Counted from the stretch's first letter, positions 16,610-26,537 are shown. The stretch is 64,000 nt of DNA from Chitinophagales bacterium (GCA_017303875.1 JAFLBP010000021.1:56352-120351), one strand, 5' to 3'. Program-made: numbers and translations. Notes: a model not told the origin generated them from the letters alone.

Positions 16610-18889
16610 TCACTCCTGCACATAACGCAGCACCTGCCGCCCCGCCCGCAACACATACAGGCCCGGCGGCTGCGTGGGCAAGGGCAAGGCATTGCCGATA
16701 AAGCCCCGGTATTGGTAGAGTAAACGCCCGTTCAGGTCGTAAAGTGATACCGGTATTTCCAGAGCATCAGGCCCTTGACGCAGGGGTTGCAAAATGCAGG
16801 TTTTACAAGGCGAAGGCACAAAAAAGGCAGCTATTGCCTCGTTTTGCGGGTTATTGTCGGCAACGGTAGTACCCACCACAAGGGTGAGGATGGTATCGCA
16901 GCCGCGATGGTCGCGCACATAGGCTGTGTATTCGCCTGCCGGCAGGTTTTCGAGGCGAAGCGTGGTATCGCCATTGTCCCAGGTGACGGAATAGGGCGCT
17001 TCGCCGCCCGTAATCTGGCTGATGGCCGCCCAGCCGTTGGAAGCGCCGATGGCATCCACGTCCTGCTTTTCAGCCGTGACGAAGAAGGGCGGCGGATTAT
17101 CAAAAGTAAATTCAAGGGTGTCTATACAGTTGTTGATGTCGCTCACGCTGAGGCGGTATTGGCCCGGCGCGAGGTATTCGCGGTTGAGTGTACCGGCGTT
17201 ATCGCTCCAACTGAAGCCATACGGCCCGAAACCGCCAAGATCCTGGAACTGAAGGATGCCGTCGTTGGCATTATGGCAGGTGATGGGGAATTGGGTATAG
17301 TTAGCCTCAAGAGCGGGCGTTTCATAAGCGCCGATGTCGGGCAGGCCGTTCAGCACGCGGGGCAGACCGGCCAGGTCATGGAGCAGGCCGTAGCGAGCGA
17401 CGGCGGCGCTGTCGCCCTGATTGCGGAGGGGCGAGCAGGGCGCGAGGCGGTAGTCGCCATTGGCCGTGTCGCGGAAGACAGGATTGAGGTTGTAGAGGTT
17501 GTTGTGGCATTCAAGTGAAACTGCTGCTGGAACACCGCCCGCCCAAAGTGAATCGCAGGCAGGCACCTGAAAGGCGCAATTTTGAAAAAAATATGCAGTA
17601 CCGGGAAAATACGATGGTGCAATCATGTCGTCACCTTTCCCGGCTTTATTGCCCCAAAACAGGCAATTTATCAAGCTGTCTGTTTCCGTCCGAAGCACCA
17701 ATGCGCCCCCGTAATCTTTGGCGTAATTATTTACAAAAGTGCAGGTAATATATTTATTGCTAAAACTAAAATCGGACACGCCACCGTCTTTCTCTGCATA
17801 GTTTTCAGCAAACAAGCAGTTGTAGTAATCTGCATTTGCCCGCGCTACACCACCCCAACGCGCCTTGTTTTCTATAAAACTGCAATCGTAAAAGGTCATG
17901 CCAAAGCCGGCGACAGCCCCGCCTCTGCCGGGGACAAACTGATTAATGCCAAGTTTATTTCCCTTAAATATACTTCGGCTAACTTTAATTCTTCTAGCGG
18001 TGCCAGATTCTACACCCAACGCACCCGCCCAGGTCGTCCCGGTATTATTGATAAAAGCCAGGTTATCCAGTAAAAAATGAGCTTTTTCTGAATTATTTAA
18101 TATATAAACCCCGGCAGCTCCTCCAAAAGACATGCCTGGGATACTGTTTTCTGTAAAGCTGCAACTATCAATGCTTATACTGGTATTTTCAAATTCGCCA
18201 GTAGCAATCCAAATTGCACCGCCAGTCATTCGCGCTTTATTTTGCAAAAACTGACAGTTTATAATATTGATATGCCCCGGGCCGCGTAACAAATCAATAG
18301 CAATAGCGCCTCCTTCATTGGCAAGGTTATTCTTGAAAATACAATTTCTGATATCGACAAATACCGTCCTTGTGCTGTCGCCATTATAAATGAACATTCC
18401 TCCGCCCTGACAGCCGTATTGAGGGCCATTTGCAGGCCCGCAATCAAGTTCAGATGTAACAGAATTATAGTTATAGACATTAGCTCCACGTATAGTAAAA
18501 CCGTCAATTGCAGTGCCCGGCCCGGTTGTATCGCAAGCAAAAATATGCCAGTTCAGGGTATATACTTCTGTGGTGTTCGTCACCCAATTACGTTGTGCAT
18601 CTGCTGTCTCGTTTCCGGAAAAGCCACCGAGCAGGCGTACGCCACTTTTTAAATAAACAGGATCAATGTTTGATGTCGCATAAGCATAATACACACCTTT
18701 GGCCACCCAGACCTCATCTCCCGCCTGTGCCGCGCTTAATCCCTGCTGCGGCGACACAAACGCATCCGCCCAGGAACTGCCATTTTGTGCGCCGGTAGCA
18801 TTAAGGTTGACGTACCAGATGGTGGCCTGGGCCATTGCCGGTAGACAGGAAAAAAGGAGAATCAGCGATAGGCGTATCGTTTTGTTCAT
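16610..18889 (-). CDS. Beta-helix / SprB-repeat T9SS surface protein, tandem copy 2
   Basis: Same 759-residue design as copy 1 and identical to it from the signal peptide to the second half of the first SprB repeat. The tail differs at several residues (INNCID versus INNCKD, YVRDHRGCD versus YVRDRRGCD, SLYDLNGRLLYQYRGF versus SIYDLNGRLLYAYRGF) and there matches copy 3. The repeat period between copies 1 and 2 is 2325 bp, spacer included. The pattern indicates a very recent duplication or gene conversion of the passenger, with a boundary inside the SprB region. Confidence 0.85.
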   Translation of the reverse strand: MNKTIRLSLILLFSCLPAMAQATIWYVNLNATGAQNGSSWADAFVSPQQGLSAAQAGDEVWVAKGVYYAYATSNIDPVYLKSGVRLLGGFSGNETADAQRNWVTNTTEVYTLNWHIFACDTTGPGTAIDGFTIRGANVYNYNSVTSELDCGPANGPQYGCQGGGMFIYNGDSTRTVFVDIRNCIFKNNLANEGGAIAIDLLRGPGHINIINCQFLQNKARMTGGAIWIATGEFENTSISIDSCSFTENSIPGMSFGGAAGVYILNNSEKAHFLLDNLAFINNTGTTWAGALGVESGTARRIKVSRSIFKGNKLGINQFVPGRGGAVAGFGMTFYDCSFIENKARWGGVARANADYYNCLFAENYAEKDGGVSDFSFSNKYITCTFVNNYAKDYGGALVLRTETDSLINCLFWGNKAGKGDDMIAPSYFPGTAYFFQNCAFQVPACDSLWAGGVPAAVSLECHNNLYNLNPVFRDTANGDYRLAPCSPLRNQGDSAAVARYGLLHDLAGLPRVLNGLPDIGAYETPALEANYTQFPITCHNANDGILQFQDLGGFGPYGFSWSDNAGTLNREYLAPGQYRLSVSDINNCIDTLEFTFDNPPPFFVTAEKQDVDAIGASNGWAAISQITGGEAPYSVTWDNGDTTLRLENLPAGEYTAYVRDHRGCDTILTLVVGTTVADNNPQNEAIAAFFVPSPCKTCILQPLRQGPDALEIPVSLYDLNGRLLYQYRGFIGNALPLPTQPPGLYVLRAGRQVLRYVQE

Positions 18890-18934
18890 GTAAAGTTTAT
18901 GATTAGTGTAATGTCTGTTATTGCCCCGATACCC

Positions 18935-21193
18935 TCACTCCTGCACATAACGCAGCACCTGCCGCCCCGCCCGCAACACATACAGGCCCGGCGGCTGCGT
19001 GGGCAAGGGCAAGGCATTGCCGATAAAGCCCCGGTATTGGTAGAGTAAACGCCCGTTCAGGTCGTAAAGTGATACCGGTATTTCCAGAGCATCAGGCCCT
19101 TGACGCAGGGGTTGCAAAATGCAGGTTTTACAAGGCGAAGGCACAAAAAAGGCAGCTATTGCCTCGTTTTGCGGGTTATTGTCGGCAACGGTAGTACCCA
19201 CCACAAGGGTGAGGATGGTATCGCAGCCGCGATGGTCGCGCACATAGGCTGTGTATTCGCCTGCCGGCAGGTTTTCGAGGCGAAGCGTGGTATCGCCATT
19301 GTCCCAGGTGACGGAATAGGGCGCTTCGCCGCCCGTAATCTGGCTGATGGCCGCCCAGCCGTTGGAAGCGCCGATGGCATCCACGTCCTGCTTTTCAGCC
19401 GTGACGAAGAAAGGCGGCGGATTATCAAACGTAAATTCAAGGGTGTCTTTACAGTTGTTGATGTCGCTCACGCTGAGGCGGTATTGGCCCGGCGCGAGGT
19501 ATTCGCGGTTGAGCGTACCGGCGTTGTCGCTCCAACTAAAACCAAACGGCCCGAAACCGCCGAGGCCCTGGAATTGAAGGATGCCGTCGTTGGCATTATG
19601 GCAGGTGATGGGGAATTGGATATAGTTAGCCTCAAGAGCGGGCGTTTCATAAGCGCCGATGTCGGGCAGGCCGTTCAGCACGCGGGGCAGTCCGGCCAGG
19701 TCATGGAGCAGGCCATAGCGTGCGACGGCGGCGCTGTCGCCCTGATTGCGCAGGGGCGAGCAGGGCGCGAGGCGGTAGTCGCCATTGGCCGTGTCGCGGA
19801 AGACAGGATTGAGGTTGTAGAGGTTGTTGTGGCATTCAACGCCGGGATTGGATGGAGATATTCCACTCCATAATTCTTCACAACTTTGAACTTCCAAGGC
19901 ACAATTTTTTATTATAATGTTGTGTGGAATATTACGTAATTCGATCGAATTGTTATTGTTTAAAGTTCGGTTATTTAAAAATGCTGTATTAATAATGGAG
20001 TCTTTAGAATCTCCTGCAAATGGAAATATCGCACCACCTCCTTCTTTTGCAAAATTATTAGAAAATGTACAGTTTACAACCTTTAAGTCTCTATTTAAAT
20101 CCAAGGCCCCTCCTGTTTTTTCTGCATAATTACTTATAAAAATGCAATTCTGGTAATTTGCACTTCCACGAACCGCGCCTCCCCAACGTGCCAGGTTTTT
20201 GGTGAAGGAACAGTTTAGAAACTCCATCTGAAACCCTGCGGCGGCCCCTCCTCGTCCAGGTATAAATTGAATCAACCCTACCCTGTTGCCATCAAATACA
20301 CTATTTTTTAAGACAATTCTTCGATTGGTATAAGATTCAACCCCGTAAGCACCCGCCCAGGTATCCCCCCGATTATTGATAAATTTCAGGTTAGAGAGTT
20401 CAAAAATTGCGGTTTCGGATTGATTGCCAATATAAATGCCGGATGCGCCCCCTATTGGGGTTCCGGTAGAGTAGTTTTCAATAAAATCGCAACTGTCTAT
20501 CCGGATACGATGATACCCAGAGGCCCCCACGTATACGGCTATCGCTCCGCCTGTATAATTGGTTCTGTTTTTTTCAAAACGACAGTTTACAATTTCTACT
20601 TCGCCGTTTCCATAAATCAACTTTACAGCGATGCCTCCTCCATTGAGGGAGGCATTCTCTTTAAAGGTACAATTACGCACACGCAGGTAAACGGTAGAAA
20701 GGCTGTCTCCGTTATAAAGGTATATACCGCCGCCGAAACAACCGTACTGAGGGCCTTCAATGGGGCCGCAATCGCTAATGCCGGTTCCTGTAACCCAATC
20801 CATGTACCCGCCTTTGATACTCAGGCCATCAATCAAAGTACCGGGGCCGGTGTTCTCGCAGGTAATAATCCGACCGCCGTTTTCGGCAAGCTCCGTTTTA
20901 TTCAATACCCAGTTTCGTTGGTGAAGTTCAGTTTCCGTTCCATTAAATCCGCCATAGAGTTGTAGTCCGCTTTTCATGAAAAAACGGGCGTTATAGGTTC
21001 CGGCAGCGATCCATATCTGGTCGCCATTTTGTGCTGAATCCACGGCTTGAATCACGGTGGGTAAGGCATTTTGCCAGTTCTTTCCGGTTTGCAAGCCAGT
21101 GCCGTTCTGCCTGACGTACCAGATGGTAGCTTGGGCCATTGCCGGTAGACAGGAAAAAAGGAGAATCAGCGATAGGCGTATCGTTTTGTTCAT
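18935..21193 (-). CDS. Beta-helix / SprB-repeat T9SS surface protein, tandem copy 3
   Basis: 752 residues with the same signal peptide and tail as copy 2, but a different beta-helix passenger (KNWQNALPTVIQAVDSAQNG, GGYMDWVTG, GGIAVKLIYG, NCTFSNNFAKEGGG). The passenger resembles copy 4 more than copies 1 and 2. Join points fall at the conserved signal peptide and at the ECHNNLYNLNPVF segment before the SprB repeats. So the gene family keeps fixed secretion ends and exchanges the exposed part. Confidence 0.85.
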   Translation of the reverse strand: MNKTIRLSLILLFSCLPAMAQATIWYVRQNGTGLQTGKNWQNALPTVIQAVDSAQNGDQIWIAAGTYNARFFMKSGLQLYGGFNGTETELHQRNWVLNKTELAENGGRIITCENTGPGTLIDGLSIKGGYMDWVTGTGISDCGPIEGPQYGCFGGGIYLYNGDSLSTVYLRVRNCTFKENASLNGGGIAVKLIYGNGEVEIVNCRFEKNRTNYTGGAIAVYVGASGYHRIRIDSCDFIENYSTGTPIGGASGIYIGNQSETAIFELSNLKFINNRGDTWAGAYGVESYTNRRIVLKNSVFDGNRVGLIQFIPGRGGAAAGFQMEFLNCSFTKNLARWGGAVRGSANYQNCIFISNYAEKTGGALDLNRDLKVVNCTFSNNFAKEGGGAIFPFAGDSKDSIINTAFLNNRTLNNNNSIELRNIPHNIIIKNCALEVQSCEELWSGISPSNPGVECHNNLYNLNPVFRDTANGDYRLAPCSPLRNQGDSAAVARYGLLHDLAGLPRVLNGLPDIGAYETPALEANYIQFPITCHNANDGILQFQGLGGFGPFGFSWSDNAGTLNREYLAPGQYRLSVSDINNCKDTLEFTFDNPPPFFVTAEKQDVDAIGASNGWAAISQITGGEAPYSVTWDNGDTTLRLENLPAGEYTAYVRDHRGCDTILTLVVGTTVADNNPQNEAIAAFFVPSPCKTCILQPLRQGPDALEIPVSLYDLNGRLLYQYRGFIGNALPLPTQPPGLYVLRAGRQVLRYVQE

Positions 21194-21238
21194 GTAAAGT
21201 TTATGATTAGTGTAATGTCTGTTATTGCCCCGGCACGC

Positions 21239-23524
21239 TCACTCCTGCACATAACGCAGCACCTGCCGCCCCGCCCGTAACACATACAGGCCCGGCGGCT
21301 GCGTGGGCAAGGGCAAGGCATTGCCGACAAAACCCCGGTATTCGTAGAGCAAACGCCCGTTCAGGTCGTAGATTGATACCGGTATTTCCAGGGCATCAGG
21401 CCCTTGACGCAGAGGTTGCAAAGTGCAGGTTTTACAAGGCGAAGGCACAAAAAAGGCAGCTATTGCCTCGTTTTGCGGATTGCTGTCGGCAACGGTAGTA
21501 CCCACCACAAGGGTGAGGATGGTATCGCAGCCGCGACGGTCGCGCACATAGGCTGTGTATTCGCCTGCCGGCAGGTTTTCGAGGCGAAGCGTGGTATCGC
21601 CATTGTCCCAGGTGACGGAATAGGGCGCTTCGCCGCCCGTAATCTGGCTGATGGCCGCCCAGCCGTTGGAAGCGCCGATGGCATCCACGTCCTGCTTTTC
21701 AGCCGTGACGAAGAAGGGCGGCGGATTATCAAAAGTAAATTCAAGGGTGTCTATACAGTTGTTGATGTCGCTCACGCTGAGGCGGTATTGGCCCGGCGCG
21801 AGGTATTCGCGGTTGAGTGTACCGGCGTTATCGCTCCAACTGAAGCCATACGGCCCGAAACCGCCAAGATCCTGGAACTGAAGGATGCCGTCGCTGGCAT
21901 TATGGCAGGTGATGGGGAATTGGGTATAGCTGGCCTCCAGGGCGGGCGTTTCATAGGCACCGATGTCGGGTAGGCCGTTCAGCACGCGGGGCAGTCCGGC
22001 CAGGTCATGGAGCAGGCCATAGCGTGCGACGGCGGCGCTGTCGCCCTGATTGCGGATGGGCGAGCAGGGCGCGAGGCGGTAGTCGCCATTGGCCGTGTCG
22101 CGGAAGACAGGGTTTAGGTTGTAGAGGTTGTTGTGGCATTCAACGCCGGGATTGGTGGAGTACCCCCCGTTCAGCCAGATGGAGTCGCAGTTGGAGAAGG
22201 GGAAGGCGCAGTTTTTGAGGTATAGATTATTGGTAGAAAGACTTAGTTGGATATTGTTGTTTTTATCCAATTGTGTTGAGTTACCAAAGAACAGTGTATT
22301 AATGATGGTATCTTTACTATTGCTACCGCCATAAATTAAAATCGCACCTCCACTTTCTTTTGCAAAATTATTTATAAATGTACTATTAATTATCTTCATA
22401 CTTTTGACAGGAGACAAAGCTCCCCCTGTTTTTTCTGCGTAATTATTAGCAAAAATGCAATTTTTGAAAACTGCCGCTGCATCGGCGGCGCCGCCCCACC
22501 GTGCTAAATTATTACTAAAACTACAATTTTCAAACATCATTTGAAAACCGGCAACAGCACCTCCTGTCCCAGGTATAAATTGAATCAATCCTACCCTGTT
22601 TCCATCAAAAATACTGTTTTTTAAGACAATTCTTCGATTGGCATAAGATTCAACCCCGTAGGCACCCGCCCAGGTGTCCCCCCGATTATTGATAAATTTC
22701 AGGTGGGAAAGTTCAAATAATATATTGGGTGAATCATTAAGAATATACAAGCCCGGAGCTCCGCCAAAAGGGGTGCCATTAGAAATGTTTTCAGAGAAAT
22801 AGCAACTATCAATTCGAATCCGTTTGTAAGCTGTTGAGCCTGTGATGATTGCAATACCCCCTCCAAAGGCATTTGTAGCGTTATTTTCAAACCTGCAATT
22901 CACAATTTCGACATCTGCGCTGCCATACAGGAGTTTCACCGCGATACCACCTCCATATAGTGACCTGTTTTCTTTAAATGTGCAGTTTCGTATAATTATA
23001 TGTGTTGTATTCAGGCTGTCGTCGCTATAAATATAAAGCCCGCCACCATGACAACCATATTGCGGCCCTTCAACAGGGCCACAGTCGCCTGTGCCGGTTC
23101 CGGTAAAAACATCTACCACTCCTTTGCGAACAGTAAAGCCATCAAGCAGTGTACCCGGGCCGGTATATTGGCACAATATGCGTCCGGAGCCTGCATAAAT
23201 TTCAGTATGATTATTTTGCCAGTTACGTTCGTCACGTTGTTGCTCTGTACCGTTAAATCCACCAAACAAGCGAACTCCGCTTTTGAGTATAACTTCTTGG
23301 TAAGGCTCTGAGAATGAGGATACATAGACGCCTTTAGCTACCCAGATTTCATCCCCGCTTTGTGCCGCTTGGAGCGCCTGCGTAGGTAAACGAAACGCAT
23401 CCGCCCAGGAACTGCCATTTTGTGCGCCGGTAGCATTGAGGTTGACATACCAGATGGTGGCCTGGGCGCATACGGGCAGACAGGAAAAAAGGAGAATCAG
23501 TAGTTGTGGTATAGTTTTTTGCAT
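21239..23524 (-). CDS. Beta-helix / SprB-repeat T9SS surface protein, tandem copy 4
   Basis: 761 residues and the promoter-proximal member of the row. The signal peptide is diverged (MQKTIPQLLILLFSCLPVCAQ). The passenger has the same beta-helix periodicity (GGGLYIYSDDSLN, NCTFKENRSLYGGG, NCIFANNYAEKTGG). The tail mixes markers of copies 1 and 2 (INNCID as copy 2; YVRDRRGCD, ADSNPQ and SIYDLNGR as copy 1), a mosaic consistent with gene conversion. It follows the OmpA-family gene at 23552 by 27 bp, suggesting one transcript for all five. Confidence 0.85.
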   Translation of the reverse strand: MQKTIPQLLILLFSCLPVCAQATIWYVNLNATGAQNGSSWADAFRLPTQALQAAQSGDEIWVAKGVYVSSFSEPYQEVILKSGVRLFGGFNGTEQQRDERNWQNNHTEIYAGSGRILCQYTGPGTLLDGFTVRKGVVDVFTGTGTGDCGPVEGPQYGCHGGGLYIYSDDSLNTTHIIIRNCTFKENRSLYGGGIAVKLLYGSADVEIVNCRFENNATNAFGGGIAIITGSTAYKRIRIDSCYFSENISNGTPFGGAPGLYILNDSPNILFELSHLKFINNRGDTWAGAYGVESYANRRIVLKNSIFDGNRVGLIQFIPGTGGAVAGFQMMFENCSFSNNLARWGGAADAAAVFKNCIFANNYAEKTGGALSPVKSMKIINSTFINNFAKESGGAILIYGGSNSKDTIINTLFFGNSTQLDKNNNIQLSLSTNNLYLKNCAFPFSNCDSIWLNGGYSTNPGVECHNNLYNLNPVFRDTANGDYRLAPCSPIRNQGDSAAVARYGLLHDLAGLPRVLNGLPDIGAYETPALEASYTQFPITCHNASDGILQFQDLGGFGPYGFSWSDNAGTLNREYLAPGQYRLSVSDINNCIDTLEFTFDNPPPFFVTAEKQDVDAIGASNGWAAISQITGGEAPYSVTWDNGDTTLRLENLPAGEYTAYVRDRRGCDTILTLVVGTTVADSNPQNEAIAAFFVPSPCKTCTLQPLRQGPDALEIPVSIYDLNGRLLYEYRGFVGNALPLPTQPPGLYVLRAGRQVLRYVQE

Positions 23525-23551
23525 GTGAAGTTCATGGTTGATGAGTGCCTA

Positions 23552-24658
23552 TTATTTCCCCGTCCCCAACACCACAAACTCCACGCGGCGGTTTTGGGCG
23601 CGCCCGGCATCGGTTTCGTTGTCGGCGAGGGGTTTGCGCTCGCCAAATCCGCTGCTGCGCAGGCGGCTGCGGGCGATCTTGTTTTCTATCAAAAAATTGA
23701 CCACCGCGGCAGCCCGTCGCCGCGATAGTTCGAGGTTGTAGTTGTCTTCCCCTACATTGTCGGTATGCCCAACCACCTCGATGCTTAGTCCCGGGTGGCT
23801 GCGCAGTACTTGCAGGAGTTTATTCAGCTCCACAAAAGAGCGTGGCATGAGTTCGTCTTTGTCAAATTCAAAATAGATATTTTTAAGGGTAAAAACCTTG
23901 CCCGGCACAAAGGTCTGGCGGGTGAGGTCGTCGGGTTTTACGGGCACCGTCAGGTAGGGCGGCGCTTTTTTGACCAAAACATCATCGAGGTAGTAATAGC
24001 CGTAGTTGTGCGGCTCAGACACCGCCGGGCGCTTGGCGCGGGTGTCTTCATCTTTGTCGAAATTGCCGAGCAGCAGGTACTCGTATTCTTTGTCGGCTTT
24101 GAACAGGCCGCTCACTTTCGTCCAGGTGTAGGGTTTTACATCCACGATGGAAGCCGCTTTTACATGCGCTTTTTCGTTGATGAAAAAATCGGTTTTGTGC
24201 TCCACCCGGGTTTCGGAAAACCAGGCACCAATGTTGTTGATGCGCAGCGAACGCTCCAGGGCTTGTACCCAGAATTCCACCAAATAGGTCTGCCCCACCA
24301 CCAAAGGCTCGGAGAGTTGAATTTCAATATACTCCCGGCAATGCGGCTTGCCATTGGTACAGCCGTAGAGCGTAAGGCCCGCCATGGATTTGCCCCAATG
24401 CGCCTTTTCGTTGCCAAAACCCTTCTCGCGCCAGTCGGCCGGCACCGTCACGCCGGGGCCGTATATGTCCGGACTGGCGGTGGTGGCGCTGAACCAGTAT
24501 TTCACCACCTGCCCGAAGTACGCGCCCCGATACGACCAGCCGATGGGCGGCCCGACAAAACGCTCGAACCCGGAATTGGGCACAAGATTTGCCACAGCAG
24601 CAGGCTTGCCCTGTGCAAACAACGAAACGGGAAGCAAAAGCAACAAAAAATGCTTCAT
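23552..24658 (-). CDS. OmpA-family outer-membrane protein, paralogue heading the surface-protein row
   Basis: 368 residues: a signal peptide (MKHFLLLLLPVSLFAQG), an N-terminal jellyroll-like domain (NLVPNSGFERF, HWGKSMAGLTLYG, VEFWVQALERSLRINNIGAWFSE) and a C-terminal OmpA domain (IYFEFDKDELMPRSFVELNKLL, EVVGHTDNVGEDNYN, AQNRRVEFVVLG). It shares its whole architecture with the protein at 11368-12558. Its place upstream of four secreted beta-helix proteins suggests it may be a partner or anchor; this is inference from position only. Confidence 0.85.
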   Translation of the reverse strand: MKHFLLLLLPVSLFAQGKPAAVANLVPNSGFERFVGPPIGWSYRGAYFGQVVKYWFSATTASPDIYGPGVTVPADWREKGFGNEKAHWGKSMAGLTLYGCTNGKPHCREYIEIQLSEPLVVGQTYLVEFWVQALERSLRINNIGAWFSETRVEHKTDFFINEKAHVKAASIVDVKPYTWTKVSGLFKADKEYEYLLLGNFDKDEDTRAKRPAVSEPHNYGYYYLDDVLVKKAPPYLTVPVKPDDLTRQTFVPGKVFTLKNIYFEFDKDELMPRSFVELNKLLQVLRSHPGLSIEVVGHTDNVGEDNYNLELSRRRAAAVVNFLIENKIARSRLRSSGFGERKPLADNETDAGRAQNRRVEFVVLGTGK

Positions 24659-24670
24659 GGGTGGGGAAGT

Positions 24671-24744
24671 GTTTGAGGGTTTTAGAGGTTGAGGGTTTGA
24701 GGGTTTTAGTGTTTTAGTGTTTTAGAGGTTGAGTGTTTGAGGGT
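24671..24744. repeat. Low-complexity GTTTTAG/GTTTGAG word repeat
   Basis: Repeated words such as GAGGGTTTTAGAGGTTGAGGG and GTTTTAGTGTTTTAG. Their reverse complement (CTAAAACACTAAAACAC) belongs to the same word family found at about 3600-3640, 24960-25000 and inside the gene at 44818-45051. Confidence 0.7.
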
Positions 24745-24766
24745 ATCTGGGATTTATTCAAATTGG

Positions 24767-24902
24767 CCACGTAAGGTTTCGCACAGATTTTCACAGATCA
24801 CCCACACAGATGTTACACAGATTTTTGATTATCAAATAAATATAAAATCTGTGTAACATCTGTGTGGGTGATCTGTGAAAATCTGTGCGAAACCTTACGT
24901 GG
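24767..24902. repeat. Perfect 59-bp inverted repeat
   Basis: Bases 24767-24825 and 24844-24902 are exact reverse complements over 59 bp, separated by an 18-nt AT-rich loop. Each arm is itself made of repeated ACAGAT words (CACAGATTTTCACAGATCAC). It lies in the 518-bp gap between the OmpA-family gene and the UDP-sugar dehydrogenase, where no gene is apparent. Confidence 0.95.
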
Positions 24903-25106
24903 TCAGGCTACCGCAAAGACAAAGTTAAACGAACTATCCCCGTATTTACACCCCAAGCTCTGAAACACTTAAACACAAAAACACCAAAACCCTTTGCCTT
25001 TGTGACAAAACGCGAAAGTAAAAGTCCAAATTTTATTCTTATTTTCGCAAAGAAAAATTCAAGGTTAAAAATTCTGTTTGGTATGGCCGCTTGTGGGAGT
25101 TCCAGT

Positions 25107-25114
25107 TATCTTTG
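25107..25114 (+). promoter_or_regulatory. Promoter -7 element of the UDP-sugar dehydrogenase gene
   Basis: TATCTTTG followed by C is a full match to the Bacteroidota -7 box, 61 bp upstream of the ATG at 25176. The upstream TTG elements are at non-ideal spacing. Confidence 0.55.
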
Positions 25115-25175
25115 CACCTTCAATTTTTAAGCATAAAAGCGCCATAAATCTTTGCGCGCTCACAAAAACGCTGAC

Positions 25176-26501
25176 ATGAATATCGCCGTAGTTGGTACCG
25201 GTTATGTAGGTTTGGTGACCGGAACCTGTTTTGCCGAAACCGGAAACCACGTGATTTGCGTGGATATTAACGAGAAAAAAGTGGAAAGCCTGCGCAATGG
25301 CAAAGTACCCATTTTTGAACCCGGTCTCGAAGTCCTGTTCAACCGCAACACCGCCGAAGGGCGCCTGCATTTTACCACCAATTTAAAGGAAGCCGTAGAC
25401 CACGCCGAAATCATCTTCCTGGCCCTCCCTACGCCTCCCGGCGAAGACGGCAGCGCCGACCTGCGCTACATCATGGGCGTCGCACGCGACCTTGGCAACA
25501 TCATCACGGAGTACAAAGTCATTGTCGATAAAAGTACAGTGCCTGTGGGTACAGCCGAACAGGTAAGCGCCATCCTCGCCGAAAAGCTGCCTAAAAAACT
25601 CTTTGATGTGGTTTCCAACCCTGAATTCCTGCGCGAAGGGGTAGCGGTAGACGACTTCCTCAAGCCCGACCGCGTTGTGATCGGCACCAAAAGCGAAAAG
25701 GCGCGCAAGGTGATGAAACAACTCTACGAACCGTTCGTGCGCCAGGGCAATCCCATCTATTTTATGGATGAACGCTCGGCCGAAATGACCAAATACGCCG
25801 CCAACTCCTACCTCGCCACGCGTATTTCGTTTATGAATGAAATCGCCAACCTCTGCGAAAAAGTAGGCGCCAATGTGGATATGGTGCGCATCGGTATGGG
25901 CAGCGACTCCCGCATCGGCAAGCGCTTCCTCTTCCCCGGCATCGGGTACGGCGGCTCCTGCTTCCCCAAAGACGTGCAGGCATTGGCCAAAACCGCTTCC
26001 GAACATTCCTACGATTTCAAGATCCTGAAATCGGTGATGAAGGTAAACGGCATCCAGAAAAGCGTACTCAGCAAAAAACTGCGCAAATTCTATAAAAATG
26101 AATTGGCCGGCAAAACCATCGGCATCTGGGGATTAGCCTTTAAACCCAATACCGACGATATCCGCGAGGCGCCGGCACTCGTCATCATCGATGAGCTGCT
26201 GGAAGCGGGCGCAAAAGTGCGTGCATTCGACCCGGAGGCTATGGAAAACGTGCGTGAAATCTACGGCGACCGCATCGTGTACGGCAAATCCATGTATGAT
26301 GTGCTCGACGGCGCCGACTGCCTCTGCATCATGACCGAATGGAGCGAATTCCGCACCCCCGACTATGACCGCATCGCAAAAGCACTCAGCGCACCCGTCA
26401 TTTTCGACGGTCGCAATGTATACGATATGGATCAGATGAAGGGCCTCGGCTTCCATTATGAAAGTATCGGACGCCCGAAGGTGAAGTCGCGTAAAAAATA
26501 A
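25176..26501 (+). CDS. ugd: UDP-glucose/GDP-mannose dehydrogenase family (UDP-glucose 6-dehydrogenase)
   Basis: Two-step NAD+-dependent oxidation of a nucleotide sugar to its uronic acid. The start at 25176 (MNIAVVGTGYVG) opens on the Rossmann motif GTGYVG (7-12). The central region has KYAANSYLATRISFMNEIA, and the catalytic Cys262 is in GGSCFPKD. The C-terminal domain includes GLAFKPNTDDIREAPA and the ending IFDGRNVYD. The 441-residue length suits UDP-glucose 6-dehydrogenase, although GDP-mannose or UDP-N-acetyl sugars cannot be excluded. It likely supplies UDP-glucuronate for exopolysaccharide or LPS. A terminator follows. Confidence 0.9.
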   Translation: MNIAVVGTGYVGLVTGTCFAETGNHVICVDINEKKVESLRNGKVPIFEPGLEVLFNRNTAEGRLHFTTNLKEAVDHAEIIFLALPTPPGEDGSADLRYIMGVARDLGNIITEYKVIVDKSTVPVGTAEQVSAILAEKLPKKLFDVVSNPEFLREGVAVDDFLKPDRVVIGTKSEKARKVMKQLYEPFVRQGNPIYFMDERSAEMTKYAANSYLATRISFMNEIANLCEKVGANVDMVRIGMGSDSRIGKRFLFPGIGYGGSCFPKDVQALAKTASEHSYDFKILKSVMKVNGIQKSVLSKKLRKFYKNELAGKTIGIWGLAFKPNTDDIREAPALVIIDELLEAGAKVRAFDPEAMENVREIYGDRIVYGKSMYDVLDGADCLCIMTEWSEFRTPDYDRIAKALSAPVIFDGRNVYDMDQMKGLGFHYESIGRPKVKSRKK

Positions 26502-26537
26502 ATTACTGCCGGGTTGCCTGGTAAAAACAAATTGATG

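Noticed and set aside
14450..19873. Antisense frames of about 250 codons conserved in each tandem surface gene
   Set aside because: Their conservation follows from the near-identity of the sense C-termini; no independent coding signal.
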